From Siphlonurus alternatus (Eukaryota; Arthropoda; Insecta; Ephemeroptera; Siphlonuridae): a DNA stretch of 64,000 nt. Below are positions 13,888-60,911 of the stretch, one piece after another (position 1 is the stretch's first letter; every line of letters starts with the position of its first letter). The notes beneath the pieces are model-generated. The model saw only the letters and a program-made list of their open reading frames with translations, ran no database searches and was not told where the DNA came from. Position numbers and translations under genes: made by a program. The stretch covers positions 36,101,537 to 36,165,536 of the forward strand of contig OX463781.1 in the NCBI GenBank assembly GCA_949825025.1, read 5' to 3'.

Positions 13888-15366
13888 GTATCTGGTTCAT
13901 TTATTTAGGGTCATTTTAGCAGCAGGTAAGATACCTGATGGTTGGCGGGAGGCTTGGGTTATTCCAATACATAAGGAGGGTTCGAAATGTGATGCCAAGA
14001 ATTATATATAGGCCAGTTAGTTTGACCTCAGTGGTGTCAAAGGTGTTGGAGAAGGTTGTAGTGAAATTTGTCATGCAGGAGTTGGAGGAATCAAGTTTCC
14101 TTGGAGGTTGGAGGACAGCAGCATGGTTTTCGAAAGCATTTTTCTTGTGAAACACAGTTAGCTGGGTTAGTGCAGGAGTTGTCTGATGTGTTGGATGCTG
14201 GGGGAGGCATGCATGCGATTTTTCTGGATTTTGAAAAAGCTTTTGATAAGGTGCCTCATAGGGAGTTGGTAAATAAGGTTCGGCACTGCGTTGGAGATGA
14301 GGAGTTGGTGTCGCTGATTGAGGATTTTCTAAGGGACAGGGTGCATAGAGTTAGGGTTGGAGCTGCGTTTTTAGACCATGTTAGAGTATCGTCAAGGGTT
14401 CCACAGGGCAGTGTCTTGGGTCCTTTATTATTTCTGATTTATATAGAGGATTTGCCAAGAGGAGTGAAGTCGAAGGTGAGACTTTTTGCAGATGACAGTG
14501 TTGTGTACAGGAAGGTGAAAAGTGAGGATGACGTGACATTGTTGAACTTCAGCAGGATCTTGATATTTTGCATGAGTGGGTTGATGATAATGGGATGAAG
14601 TTGAATGTGGCGAAGTGTTGTGTGGTTGTGTTTGGCAGGAAAAGGACAAGGAGGGTGTTGCAGTATACATTGGGGGGGTGAAATTTTGAAGTACAAGTAT
14701 TTGGGTGTGGTGTTGCACAGAAAATTGATGTGGAATGAACATATTAAGTATGTTACTTCTAAGAGTAGAAAGTTCTTGGAGTTTGTTATGAGAAATCTGA
14801 AGGGAGCTAGTATGTTCGTGAGAGATAGCGCTTATAGAGCCATGGTGAGACCGATGCTTGAGTATGGATGCAGTGTTTGGGATCCATACAGGAATGTTGG
14901 GGTGAAGGAGTTGGAGAAGGTGCAGAGAAGAGCAGCGAGAAGAGTTATGGGGCGTATGGGAAGATGGAAAGGAGGTCAGAAAAGAGTTTGAGAGTGTAAC
15001 TGCGATGATTGATAAGTTGGGGTGGGAGTTGCTGGAGGAGAGAAGGAGAAATTGTAGACTTGGTATTATGTATAAAATAACAAGAAATAGTGAGGGTTGG
15101 AGGGAGTTGAGCTCTCGTATTAAGAGAGGTGTTTACATTGGAAGGAGTGATCACAGTTGGAAGTTGGATTTTGTCGGCAGTAGAAGTGATGTGGAAAAAT
15201 ATTCCTTCATTAACAGGACTGTAAGAGAGTGGAATTTGCTGAAGGCAGAAGTTGTTGAAGCAGAGAGTTACGAGTTGTTGAAGAGGGTTTTGAGACAAGC
15301 AAACCCTTCGCGAGCCACCGTGGCGTAGCCACATTTGCCGCATTAATTTTATTATTATTATTATGT
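13888..15366 (+). mobile_element. Decayed CR1/L2-like non-LTR retrotransposon (reverse transcriptase region)
   Basis: A 5'-truncated LINE, broken by several frameshifts and stops. From 13889 a frame reads YLVHLFRVILAAGKIPDGWR, EAWVIPIHKEG; after a shift near 14009 RPVSLTSVVSKVLEKVV; then HGFRKHFSCETQLAGLVQEL, AIFLDFEKAFDKVPH, SRVPQGSVLGPLLFLIYIED and LFADDSVVY (the FADD box of the palm). Further frames at 14605-14991 and 15005-15328 cover the thumb and the C-terminal EERRRNCRLGIMYKI, YIGRSDHSWKLDF and YSFINRTVREWN motifs typical of CR1-type elements in arthropods. It ends in a short (ATT)n tail near 15347-15366. It is dead: no ORF1 or endonuclease part is seen and no frame spans the RT. Confidence 0.9.
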
Positions 15367-15369
15367 TTT

Positions 15370-15950
15370 TTATATAATATTTTAATACTTTATTTATATT
15401 ATATATAATATACAGCATTTGAATATTATATTATACATTGTGTCAAATTTGCAAATGTATAATTATTATATAACATAAGAAATTTCATGCTTTAAAAGGT
15501 ATTTTTCCTTTAAAAAATAAAAAAAGTGAATAAACCTTGAATTAAAACCTCTAATTAATGATTAGTGATGTAAATTAAAATGACCAATAAAAAAAATTAA
15601 ATAATGATTTCATTAATTTTATCATTCCCAATATATATGGAAGTGAATACATTTAAAATTTTATAATAAAAATTATTGAAATTATAACATTTAAACATTT
15701 TAAACATATAATATAATTTATTAAAATAAATTTTTATTTTGAAATTAACGAATTGATTAATGAACCTTAACAATAAAAAATATTTTATGTTTATATAGTG
15801 GTATTTATTATTTAATATATCCACTGTATACGATTTTCATAGAAATTTGTGTTTTATTATTACTATTTACCTGATAATTTTATTTCTAGCTGTAGTTTTA
15901 TTAACTGAACAGATTAAACACAGAATCTTTCTCTCTTTGAAAAAATTATG
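15370..15950. other. AT-rich region, no gene seen
   Basis: Extremely A/T-rich; the minus-strand frame at 15597-15824 is composed of Asn, Ile, Lys, Tyr, Phe as expected by chance. Confidence 0.7.
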
Positions 15951-16078
<128 letters not shown>

Positions 16079-16299
16079 CAGTAATCAGTTCATATTTTTA
16101 TTTTTACATCATCAAAAATTAATTTTTGAGAAAATAAACAGAAAAAGAAGTTTCAATAACAATAAAAATATGCCATATATAGTGTGACATTAAGAGAAAA
16201 AAAAAGGTAAACGAGACGTAGCTATAAAATGCAATTAAGCTTCTTTCTATATCATAGTAATTGTAGCTAGTTAGATGTAGTATCAAACCACTTGGGGAA

Positions 16300-16680
16300 T
16301 GATGATGTCAGAGAGCGTAAGAGAGAGAGAAGATTGTAAAAGTAGCGAGAGTAATGATGAGTGCAATTAAATGTAAGGTTGAGGAAACGACGATATAGCC
16401 GCCCGTCCAAGAGAGAGGTGCTTTGATGAGTTGAGGGATGTAGATAGAGTCTATCCTCCCTTGTTTTCTCCTTACAAGCCCCCTGCTAAGGGTTCCAGGT
16501 TCTTTGGTGCCCGAGTATTGACGGACGTACTTCCCGAGCAGGAAGAGAGCAGTCACGTGGAAGCAATCGGCCGGTCTGGGAGATAAAAGAAGATGGGAGG
16601 CAATTACCGGTCGTTCCACAGACCCCCGAGGAGGGTTGTCAACGCTGTGGAGAACAACGAAATGACATGGCTAAATAGAC
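16300..16680. other. GC-richer patch without a recognised gene
   Basis: Both strands have open frames here: a minus frame at 16308-16619 (MERPVIASHLLLSPRPADCF...) and a plus frame from 16594 (MGGNYRSFHRPPRRVVNAVE...). Neither is recognised. It could be an exon of an unknown gene or a regulatory block. Confidence 0.3.
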
Positions 16681-16829
16681 GCACAGAGGGACGTTTCAAA
16701 AAAAAAAAAGGAGATATTCATTATTATTATTTTTTATGATAAAAAAGTTTTAATTAAGTAATATCGTCACCTGAAAATGTAAGTGTACCAACCATTACAA
16801 GATACGAGATTTTCATACTGTAGCAGAAC

Positions 16830-17255
16830 TTAAGGGTGAGGTAACACGAATCAGCTGATTTTGTAGTCTCATTTGATTACCATGTAAACCTTAGAAAATT
16901 CACAAAAATTCTGAAAAAAATTTGAGAGATAGATTTTAGTACCTAAAAGCCATAAAAAAAATTTCAAGACAATTATTTGAACCGATTTTTTTTTAATTAA
17001 TTTCTTTTATTTGTATAACCATAGGCTAGGGCCAAACTTAAGTTAAAAAAACCGGCACGAATTTGAACCTTGACTTTTGAATTGAATTTAAGTTATATTG
17101 GCTTTAGGGAACTCCCACACAGCCATCTAAAATAGGAACAAGAATACTGCTTATTTATTATACATTAATAAAAGAAAGTACATGATTAAATGCATAAAAG
17201 AGCCTTGACTTTTTGGGACTGCAAAATCAGCTGATTCGTATTACCTTACCCTTAA
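16830..17255. repeat. Foldback family F, copy 1
   Basis: About 426 bp with inverted ends CTTAAGGGTGAGGTAACACG and its mirror TACCTTACCCTTAAG; CAGCTGATT lies just inside both ends. Related to 50523-50905. A MITE without coding capacity. Confidence 0.85.
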
Positions 17256-18049
17256 GTGAATTACACATAAAGGATTTTTTGATCACTGAAAATTGAAGAC
17301 TTGACCTAACCTAGCTATTAAATTGTTAAATATGATCCTGTAAGGTTTTTTATTTTCAAGTTATAGAAGCCACTGAAAACAAATCTCTAAATGCGTACAT
17401 CCAACCAATTTAATAAACATTAAATCAAGCCTGGAGATTAGGCAACCCGTTAAGCATTTAAATGTAGAGGGTTACATAAATATGCCACTGGGGTGTCTTT
17501 AATTTCAAGATGATCGGATGAAGTAAACATTTTTTCTTAATTGCTTGAGTGTACACAACTTTAAAAAAAAAAAAAATCGATATGAAATTATTATAAATCT
17601 CGTTTGTAACTTGTTATGTTGCCACTAATTAATTAGAACAATTTTACTGTTGTCAAACTACTTGGTATTAGTTTGGCTCTGTGAGTTATACTGTATGCAA
17701 TGTATGTATATAATATATCATGTATATAATATATGAAACATCTTAATTAAAATATAACATATATCTTAAAATGCTCTCCTTTACATACCCCATCAGTAAC
17801 TAAAATATCAGATATATACAAATTCGAGCTAGTTTTGAGTTATGAATTTTTAAATTTGACGCCTTTAACATGAAAGTTCCATTTCTCCGTTCAATAATGT
17901 TCAATTTATAGCCAACTTTAAAAATTAATAACTCAATCAAAACCTGGATCGAATTTGACCTAATATTTTAGCTACTGATAGGACATGTAGATATCATTTT
18001 AAGATATATGTTTCATAATTTTCATGTGTGGGATTTTTTATTAACATTG

Positions 18050-18070
18050 GGCGCGTTACCTTACCCTTAA
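18050..18070. repeat. Solo end resembling foldback family F
   Basis: GCGCGTTACCTTACCCTTAA matches the right end of the family F copy at 17255. No clear partner end was found, so it may be a decayed copy. Confidence 0.45.
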
Positions 18071-18807
18071 AATAACAAATTTAATATATAACTAACAAAA
18101 AGAATTAAAATTTTCATAAAAAGAATAAAATTAATAAAGCTTTATAGGGAAATAAACCAAGAAATAAAAAGCGGTATATTTGACGTACGTGGTAATTATA
18201 ATATATTGATAGTATAATATAGAAATACAATAAAAGATCAACGTAGCGTATTCATTATTTTATAGATTTATATCATTAAATCACAACCAATCTCTCCTAT
18301 ATAGGTATATACAATCCTGAAGTTTTATTTTTACATTTTTTTTTAAACCTTATCAATACACATGCCTGGGAAAGCATTACTAACTAAAATTAATTACAAG
18401 ACATTATACACACGTATAAATACAATATATATAATAATAACAATTATAATATTTATTTTTTTTTTTTTTTGCCTATAATATTATATAGGAAATTGCTTAC
18501 TTACATTTTATACAAAAGCACCATGACGAACATAAAAAAATTGCGGTATAGTATGGAAATTTAATATATTATATTATTGAAGGTTAATTATTTTATAATA
18601 TATCTTCAGTATTAAATACACAATTTAAATAATGAACATTTATAATTATTGAAAGTAATAAAATAGGAAACAAAAAGCAGGTATTACTAAAATATTAATG
18701 TATTTTATATGGACATCCTAAATAAATGAAAGCTATGATAAGTTACTGTAATACGTTTACGATTTTTCAAAATTATAGAGCTGTTATATGAATATTAAAT
18801 CATATTA

Positions 18808-18948
18808 AGGGGCATTCACAAAGTCTTAAGGCCACATTTAGGGCTCGATAATTTAAGACTAGAAATTTTGGGTTTAAAAAGCATGCCTAAAATCGGGCTT
18901 TTAATTATCGAGCCCTAAATGTGGCCTTAGGGCTTTGTGAATGCCCCT
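18808..18948. repeat. Foldback element, 139 bp
   Basis: Arms of about 45 bp are inverted: GGGGCATTCACAAAGTCTTA and TTAGGGCTTTGTGAATGCCC at the ends, and GGGCTCGATAATTTA against TTAATTATCGAGCCC inside. Only about 45 bp separate the arms. Probably a MITE; could form a hairpin RNA if transcribed. Confidence 0.88.
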
Positions 18949-18949
18949 T

Positions 18950-21900
18950 ACTAAGAATGATATTTTCTTTTCTCTTTAATAATGTTTGATGAATATTAAG
19001 TAACGCAAGTGATTTTTTAATATTTATGTATACATATATTTATATAAATTCTTGAACGTGGAAAAATCGAATACAATTACACAATTTGTTTAATTGTAAT
19101 CATGCATGACACGGATCCAGAGTACTGATGCATGCTATCCGCACGCTACTGCGTATACCATATTCCCGAAGTGAATGAAAAAAATTACACACATTTTAAT
19201 ATCGGGTGATAAGGTTAAAATTTCAAGGAATTTATGGTTGCCTACTTTAATCCAAATTTGATAAATAGGTGAGAGCAAAATAGTTTTTCAGTTTCATGAA
19301 TCCGTGCATAATTATAATGTTAAAATAAAGAGAAAGTACGTTCGTTTTTTTTTTTTTTTTTGCATTTTGCATCGCTTACATATTGTAAAATACAATATAA
19401 TGTAACAGTTTTATATGAATGATTAGTAAACATATACATTTGGTCATTAACTTTTGAGTCAGTTACCACTGAGAATGATGCTACTTTTTCAATTAGATTA
19501 ATTAACATTCTGTGCGCAATACTTTTCTTTCAAACTTGCATGAAATATGAAATTATTATATTTATACTCGGGAAGTTTGTTCAAAATTATGATTTAATAT
19601 ATATTTGCTAAGAAAGCTACCATAGACGCAAACTGCACAAAGGACTTCTTCCAAATAATAAGTAATCGATGCCCTTTCTTTTTTTATACATTATTAAAAT
19701 TAATAAATTTCAGAATGTAGCTTTCTTGCTAAAATTATTTTTCATTTTACTTCTATAATTTTATTGAATTATTCACAATAAGAAAATTTATTTTTTATTG
19801 CACATAATAGTTCATATCACACTAAAATATATTAATTAAAGCCCGGACTAGTATGAAAAAAAAAAAAACTTCTTCTACAAGTCAAAAACTTATAGAGAGA
19901 AAAAGTTAGGAAAAGAGGGGGGGGGGAATACTTCTTCAAAAGCACGACTCTGACGTCACAGTGTGTAAATATCCCACGATTTGGGATATTCGAGGCATAG
20001 CAAAAATATGAATTAAATTGACAGTACTTAAGTCGAGATCCTCTATCTGCATTTTGGTTTCTAAGAGTGACGATGTCAAACGCGTGTTATGTGCAAACAA
20101 CCGACTTTTTGTTGAAAAAAAAATACCTGTTTGATGCGATAAAATTAAAGAATTAATAAAAGGAAGGGAGGGGGGACCGTTGTTACATGGTAACCAAAAA
20201 TAAAACTCATGTTAAGTGCTCACTAATTTATGATTTAACTGGTTTAAGTAAAATAAAAATAATTAAAATGCATAAGGTCCGCGGAGGGAAAAATATACAA
20301 AATGGTAAATGGTGGTGTCCATGACGAGTTTAATTGAGTTTTAATGCACGCTACAACTAAATGAAGCACGGATATTTCTTTTTCTACTGTCCACCAAAAT
20401 ATTAAATGTGAAAAATATCCCGAATAAGACTGTGGAGGACCCAGAAACATTTGGTAACGGGAGTACTATATTAACTAAATTTAAATGAAAAAAAAAAATA
20501 TTATTTTTTGCATTTTGCACACTGTCAAAATTTGCCACAATTATGGGAAATACACGATTAAATTTATTGAAGATTAAATGCATTTTTTTAAGTACATATT
20601 ATTGTATAAAGTTAATAAAAAATCTCAAAAAGCGATAAAAATGTTGAATATACATTTTTTTTCATCTTACATATGAGCAAAGCTTTATTTTTTAGTGCTA
20701 TTATTATTTTAAACGAGTGATTTTTTTTTTAAAGAAGAAACTACAATTAAAAATATATATTATAATAGGCCTAATTTTTTTATTAACTGAAATATTATTA
20801 CTAAAACTTCAGCTACAATACAAAATAACAAATTTTCAATTAAAATTTCTGCAGGGTGATTAAAAAACTAAATTAAAAAAAAAAAATCAATAATAAATTG
20901 ATGGTCACAAATTCAACTGAAATGTTTTATATTTTTACAATATAATGTTGTACCAATTCATTGCCAGTAATTTAAAAATGTAGAAAGTAAATTAATAATG
21001 AAAGATAATTTAATTAAATGAAAGTGCAATTGCAAAATAAAAAAAATACTGGAATAAATTTATACAAAAGGTATTATTAAGTATAATTTCTAAATAAGTT
21101 ATAAAATTAAATTTTAATGAAATAAATTGTAGAAAAAAACTATATATTATTATTTTTTTTAAGCTGGATAGCAATGGAGTTTTATATTATCACTTTTATT
21201 ATTTCTATATTAGTTCGAAAAATTATCATTTACAACACTATATCCAGTACAGAGTTTATTTAAATATACATTAACATATTATTTTCTTCGTAAATAACAT
21301 TGCACATCAGATAGAGATCGTGATTTTTGTTCTTCACTCAACCCTAATAATTGTTATTACTAGTTTGATCTGGAGCAATCCAGTTGCACATTCTGAACTT
21401 GGACTCAACACTGAACACAATTGAAAATAATACAAAATATGCACATACATGCATATTATTTGAGAACAACGCGAATTTTTAGTAAATATTATTTTTTTTA
21501 AATATTTTATACATTTTACTATTATTTTTTTTTTTAAACTTGAATATGCTTTAAAATTCATAAAAAACATTGGTCCATTTAAACTGTTTCTTGAAAATTA
21601 TTAATTGTCTAGTTTTATTTCGTCATAGCATTTAATTGATATGAGTATATATTTTAAATATATATATTTTTAATTATACCACTTTTTTTTAATTGGTTGG
21701 CCTGAGTATATTGTAGGACTATATTTTTTTTAATGCCCTGAAATTCTATAATAGGCCACCTAATGTGGTTTGTACAAAATCTGAATTTTAATGTTCTTTT
21801 TTTTATGGCAAGTTCAAAGAGGTGATACCGCTGTCAGAAGCAAAAGTTAGATCATGATGAATTCATGCAATGGGGGAAACAACTTGTTTTTCAGTTTTAG

Positions 21901-22240
21901 TAAACCTAGGCCTTCATGTCTCGTGTTCATCCTAACCCACTTTTAGTTTGTATGTGCCAAAGAATTTTTTGAATACTATCAAATTGACTTTGGTCAAAAA
22001 CATTACTGATTTAAAAGCTAATAATATAAATATGCAAATTAAATATAATTTATTTGATTATAATAATAATTATATAGGCCTACAATAATGAGCATAACAT
22101 ATTACATGATATATAATATAAATTATAACTTTTTTTTATCAGTATTTATACTTTTTGTTTTAAATTAAAGGAACATAATATTTAATAATATTTTTAAAGT
22201 CTTTTAATAATAATACAATTATTGTGTTTTTGATGAATAA
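18950..22240. other. AT-rich 3' flank of ANKS1, no gene seen
   Basis: Downstream of the ANKS1 stop on its strand; the part near 21.9-22.2 kb is probably 3' UTR. No convincing frame on either strand. Homopolymer runs at 19351, 19857 and 21525. Confidence 0.6.
22049..22054 (-). terminator. Candidate polyadenylation signal of ANKS1
   Basis: AATAAA on the minus strand about 195 bp past the ANKS1 stop. An ATTAAA variant at 22203-22208 is closer. In sequence this AT-rich such hexamers occur by chance, so the choice is open. Confidence 0.3.
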
Positions 22241-22246
22241 TTTTGA

Positions 22247-55143
<32,897 letters not shown>

Positions 55144-55144
55144 C

Positions 55145-56671
55145 TGAAACATAACGATAAATCATTTAATATTATTTGTCATATATATAAAATATTGACC
55201 ATATGGTTCATACAATAATATTAAACCTAATATATAAAGAATCTCTTTCTGAAAATAACTCTGGAGTTATTTATTGCAGTTAACATAAAATGTATACAGG
55301 CTCCCTAGGCTCCTGATTAACTATGTGGGTGGTATACGTATATTATATTGAGGGGAGGACTAACACAAACACAAGGGGGTGCATAGGGAGAGAAAGAGAA
55401 GCCCATCACGTCAATAATCTCCAACAAACTTAGGGGATGATGGAGAAAGAACGTACTGTGTATAATATTTGCTTCCATTGCACTTATACCACCAAGCAAG
55501 ACAAACATACAAAAATCTATAACACTTCAACGATATAATACTTGCTTACTTGTATATTTGTAAAGCTCTTTATTATATAACTAAGATATTCAAAATATTT
55601 ATAAATGCTTAAAATAAAATTGTTTATGTTAGCATACAGCTTATCATATATGTATAATATATATAATATATTTTCTATTCTTAAGCCCCCTTTATAACAA
55701 ACTCAATGGCTTCTATAAATACAAAAATATATCTAAAGTAGGAATTCATTGTAAGCTCGACAATTCATGCACTTATATAGCATATAGATTATAGTTTATT
55801 ATATAGAAACAGACATTTTATTGAATTAGTCTGAATGTCATAAGTCACAAAAATGCATCAAATTAACATGTATATTTTTTTAATTGAAACACTTCCCAAA
55901 GTTAACAAAAAACAAAAATGTAAATTGTAAGTAGGTGCATGTGCATTACCTAGCTCTTCTATCCACTAAAACAAGGACCCCTAGAGTGGGAACTTGGCTA
56001 AACCTGCTTCTTATCATGTGGGGAAAAATTTTCCCGTTCGAACGCTATCAAGAAACTAAAAAAATATACGAGAATAACTATTAGTGTTAATACAATGGAA
56101 ATTAGGTTCATCACCTTTAAATTTTGTTATAGTATACACTATACATTATATACTATACAATATATATATATTATACTGTATTAAATATAAATCTTAAAGA
56201 AAACATGACTCATTTAATTGTTCTGTTCATTTATCCCTGCACATTGTTAATTCTGCACATTGTTAATTCTGCACCCGATCGACCATACGAGCAGACCTAC
56301 ATATGATGCCTAAGATATTATATACGTCCTTAGTGCAGCATTAATTTATACGTAGAGGGAATAATATGTTGATATGGTGGAATATGCTTCATAGCAATAA
56401 CAATATATACAGACATAATCAGTACTGGAGAGAGGACTTTTTTTTATCAATTTGTCTCTTTGTTAAAGTAGTTCTTAGATCAGTTTGTGCAAAACACTAA
56501 CTGAATGACACATTGAGTTTTTATTAAAAAAAAAATCCATAACTTAATTATTTTATATACTTTTTGTCTTTGTATTATCAATTATTCCGTGTACCGTTAA
56601 CTGATGCAATTAAAAACTTATTTACTATAGTTTTTTTTTAAAGTCCAACATCAGAAATAAGTACAATTTAA

Positions 56672-56755
<84 letters not shown>

Positions 56756-58980
56756 TACATATTATAATGATAGAAAATAGATAGAAGAATACAAGTATGC
56801 TAAAACTTTTTAATGACACAAGAAATATAGTATGTTGAAATTATTCGCTGCTTCATAATTTGTTATGTTATATTTTATAATTTTTTTTATATAGTTACAT
56901 TTTAGTTGTTAAAAAAAATCAAGCGATCATATATGAAAATAAATTTATACGAAATAAAATAAATTAAAATATAACGTAAACGTAAACTGCATGATGGAGA
57001 TACATTGGAAGAGATCAAAGGCAAAGTCGTGCAAGTCGGTAAGTTGAGGAGTACTTCATGTTATTATACCGAACGTCGCGTGCCCTCCTGTATAAGACTT
57101 CACAGAAATCACACTAACAATGTGCCGCTTGAATTCTGACATAAATGTGTCGGACAAATATACTGCAATTTCAAAGAGTTTCTTCAAATATAATTGAAAA
57201 CTTGCATGTAATTTGTATTGCATTCACAAATAAATAGTTGTAATAACTGTCACGCACAGTTATATAGCAGAGTTGGATGTTTGTTGGCAAAGCCTGAATT
57301 TTGTCAAGTGGTTAACTAGACGCTCATATCTCGAAAATAAGGTGTTTCGACTTTCACTTTTTAAGACACGAAATGCATCTTAATTAAGGGGGTGATATCG
57401 AAACAATTTAAGCGTTTGTGAGACACCTATTTCGCCTTAATTGAATAACCCATACTGTAGTTATTATAAAAACAGAATCGATATCAACGACATTCAACAC
57501 TATAATACAATAATTTTATAATATATAGATATTATAGATAAAAAGCATCTTGTATCTTGTCTGTTCTGCTCAATAAAAACTATATTATTGTTATTATTAA
57601 AAGCAGTATATATTACATGGCTATTAGTCTTAATTTATTAGACTATAATTTTTCCCCAGAAAATAAACCTTTATATTTTATACTATATCAGATCAAATTA
57701 TAGAACTAATAAAATAAGCGTATATTTTTAATTAATTTTATTTTTCTTAAAAAGGTAAATTTACATGCTGCACGACGATCGCGATCCGACACGATTATTT
57801 TTATGCACTAGGTAGCATAATACAAGCTACTGCGTCGCGACGACAAAATCATGGTGTTAATTAAGATGGCTACTATAGGTTTTTAAAGTAATTGCGAAAT
57901 ATTCTCGTTTTCCTAAATTAAAATTAAATCATACAAATAAAACTCCACTCCTCTGCATGAAAAATGAAACTGTATATACACCTCTTTGTTTTTATAAAGG
58001 TGAAGAATAAATAAAAGAGTATTATATATTAATAAAACACAAACATTGCACGTGACGTCATCGTGATGTGTCGTGACCTCCAGAGTAGGTGGAGTACCGT
58101 AGTGAGAGGGAGGAGTGAGGCCGGCGCTTCAATGACCCGCCACCAGGCCAGAGACGCCGGCGCTCATTAAAATCTTCCATTTACAGATTATTATAAAAGC
58201 ATATACAACACATGAAAGCCAGTAAAAACGAAAGGAAGAGATGAGAGAAGTGTATAATATATATGAAAAAAAATATGACTTTTCAAAAGATAAGTAGAAG
58301 ATGTTTTTACTTCTTTTATAATTTAAAATTATTTTCAACGCATCACTGATTTTTAACTTTATCACTAATGCTATTCATCTTTTATTTTTTATTTTCATAA
58401 TGTTCATCAATGTATATAACATTTTTAAAATGTTATTACCTTTCCTAATTATATACGCTTTAATAAAAAAAAAGAAGTAAAAATACTTCCTCATAAATGT
58501 ATATTAAATATTTTATATACACATACTTACATACATGTATTATTATGGAGTATATTTTATCATAATGTATAAACAGTGTGTGACGTACACCTCGGGACAG
58601 CACGAACTTCACTCCTCCTGCTTCCTTTACTGATAGCACTGTAGCTCCATGAGACACAGAGATACAGTTTTGGATAAGGTAAGAAGAGGAACTAGTCTAG
58701 TCACACCAAAAATTTCAAGTTTAACACGGTTCTTTAGATTGCGTGGCAACGTTTATATAAACACATTACGAGTAAAGTTCGTAGTGTAAGTGTATCGAGA
58801 CTTCGAGACCTCACTAACGTTGCCACTGTTGCCAGTTTCTGTTGGAGATGGTATACACTCACTGCTAGTAGGTATTTTGCAATGTGTATAATGGTCAACT
58901 ATTTTCTATTTTTCATACCTCGAATATATATGGCCATGCATGCATTCCGAAAATTACACAAATGTTTCCTATATATGTGG
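55145..58980. other. AT-rich region upstream of the first placed ANKS1 exon
   Basis: No exon with the expected ankyrin start was found. A GC-richer patch at 58050-58170 holds a minus frame MEDFNERRRLWPGGGSLKRR of 41 codons and TGACGTCA, so it may be regulatory. Family B-like remnant at 57752-57850 (GCACGACGATCGCGATCC). Confidence 0.45.
56672..56750. repeat. (AT)n microsatellite
   Basis: About 38 AT repeats. Confidence 0.97.
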
Positions 58981-58987
58981 AATATCG

Positions 58988-59192
58988 ATATCGACCTCAA
59001 AAATGTTTAATATAGAGGGTAAAAAGTTATGCTACTCTGATTTTTTTTTTCCAAATTTTTTCGAATCCGGGAACTATTTTTAAAAAATTATTAAAAGTAC
59101 TAAAATCTAAAAAAAAAAAAAAAAAAAAAAAATCAAGAGTGGCATAAATGTGCACCCTCTATTCATTTTGCAATAAAAAATGAGATCGATAC
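58988..59192. repeat. Foldback superfamily A, copy A10 (short)
   Basis: Ends ATATCGACCTCAAAAATG and ATGAGATCGATAC are inverted; TTATGCTACTCTGATTTTTT and GTGCACCCTCTATTCATTTT are family motifs. The centre is replaced by an A run. Confidence 0.85.
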
Positions 59193-59844
59193 ACTATATA
59201 TTATAATAAATCGAGACGGTAAAGTTCATGGTATGTCCCGTGGTGCACTGCATTATATTTGTAGCATATACGGTGACAATGTAATTGCATCAAAACCTCA
59301 TAAAGGTGCGTACAGTATAAATATTTAGTTTAGAAATTGAATTATAAATTGGCGTAAAATTACTAGCTACATTGGTGGTACTGAATTTATAGCTTAAATT
59401 TTATTTTCACTGGAAGAGCTGCACGATTTTTTTTTTTTTTTTTATATAAAATTAATGTTAAAGCCGAAGATTTGGCTGACGAGGGTCAGTAAACACAAGG
59501 AGGGTAAGAGGCTTCAATAGCGACGGACATGGGCAAACAAGGGGAAGAGTATTTTGATACATTAGTGCTGAGGGAGACGTTTTAAAAAAAGCAATGAACT
59601 TAATGTAGTAGGTGAAAGAAAAAGAATTGGATTTTGAACTGAATATATACTCTATAAACAAAAATTATATACATAAAAGCAAGTTTCACAGTACAAAATG
59701 TCCCATATTTGTAAAATAGAGCCTAAAATTGAAAATTTAATTGTTATTATAGTGTAATGAAACCTACAATCCCAAAACTAAAATGAGATGGCATTGTATA
59801 AAAATATGAAGTTTTTTTCCATTGCATGAGAGTTTCATTCTAAA

Positions 59845-60183
59845 TGGAAAACATACACGAAAAAAAAATATTGCAGAAATATGAATAGAGGGTACCAAAT
59901 TATGCTATTTTGAATTTTTTCAGATATTTTTGAAACCCAGAACTATTTTTAAATAATTATTGAAAGTGCGGCCACGCCCCCTGGAGGCGTCAATAGGCGT
60001 CCAGTCTCTATCCTTTATTAAGAACTCAGAGGTGCCAACTGAAATCACAGGACTTTCAATAATTATTTAAAAATAGTTCCGGGTCTCAAAAAAATCTGAA
60101 AAAATTCAGAGTAGCATGCATAATTTGGTATATACCCTCTATTCATTTCTGCAATAAATTTTTTTCATGTATATATGTTGTCC
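59845..60183. repeat. Foldback superfamily A, copy A11
   Basis: ATATTGCAGAAATATGAATA mirrors TATTCATTTCTGCAATAA; the right end is TGTTGTCC. The core GCCACGCCCCCTGGAGGCGT is identical to copy A2. Confidence 0.92.
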
Positions 60184-60544
60184 ATTGGAAAACTAATCCA
60201 CACAGGACACAAAATGTTTACCAAAACAGGAAAACTGAACGCCTATATATTGAATCGACTGCCATTACGCCTGCTAATTCAAATGTAGGCTAATTTCTGT
60301 GCACGCCTTTGTCTGCATTTCCTGTATGTTTGAATACAGTCAAATCAATTTTATAGTTTCACCGGAAGTATAATTTATTAAAAGTAAAATTTTGCAGAGA
60401 GATTTGTAGCAAGTGCACTGACTTTGCTGTTAAGATTTCAAAACTCCGACATGAATAGGAGGGTCAAGAAGCAATCACTTTCGGAATATAAAACAAATTC
60501 GACTATATATACTCACCACTCAGGACTGTAACTTTAGGGACATG

Positions 60545-60700
60545 TAGGCGCGAATCTAGGGGGCGGGGCCCCTCCCCCCAAAGGGGTCAAAATACATTGA
60601 AGGGGTTACTACCCCCATTCCTTCCCACTCCAAAATTTAACAATGTGGGATAGCCCCCCTTCCCCCCAGAGCCGCGCGCTGGATCTGCCCCCTGGAGACA
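60545..60700. repeat. hAT-like MITE family E, copy 3
   Basis: GGCGCGAATCTAGGGGG and GCGCTGGATCTGCCCCC form the ends; GACATG flanks both sides. Interior TTAACAATGTGGGATAGCCC is in reverse orientation to copy 1. Confidence 0.75.
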
Positions 60701-60705
60701 TGAAG

Positions 60706-60819
60706 CTATAGTTATCGTAGCTTATCTTTGGTTTGACGTCACGAACCTTTTCCTTTGTCCTCTAATACGATCAGAAGGTCACGGACGTCAAACCAGAAGA
60801 TAAGCTATGCGAACTATAT
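60706..60819. repeat. GACGTCA foldback family D, copy 2
   Basis: TATAGTTATCGTAGCTTATC and GATAAGCTATGCGAACTATA are inverted, with GGTTTGACGTC / GACGTCAAACC inside. The loop shares CTTTTCCTTTGTCCTC with copy 1 at 47.0 kb. Confidence 0.9.
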
Positions 60820-60911
60820 TAGGTGTGTGGTATAACACTATATTCGGGATAAAAATAAATCTAGCTTTCCATAGTATATAATATAGTTCAGTGAAGAAAT
60901 CGTACAATAGA

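Noticed and set aside
58129..58190. First coding exon of ANKS1 (MEDFNERRRLWPGGGSLK on the minus strand)
   Set aside because: The frame closes after 41 codons with no donor of the right phase, and it does not resemble the family's N-terminus.
58460..58657. First coding exon of ANKS1 (MSHGATVLSVKEAGGVKF)
   Set aside because: No ankyrin-like sequence, and no donor leaving the phase required by the exon at 55143.
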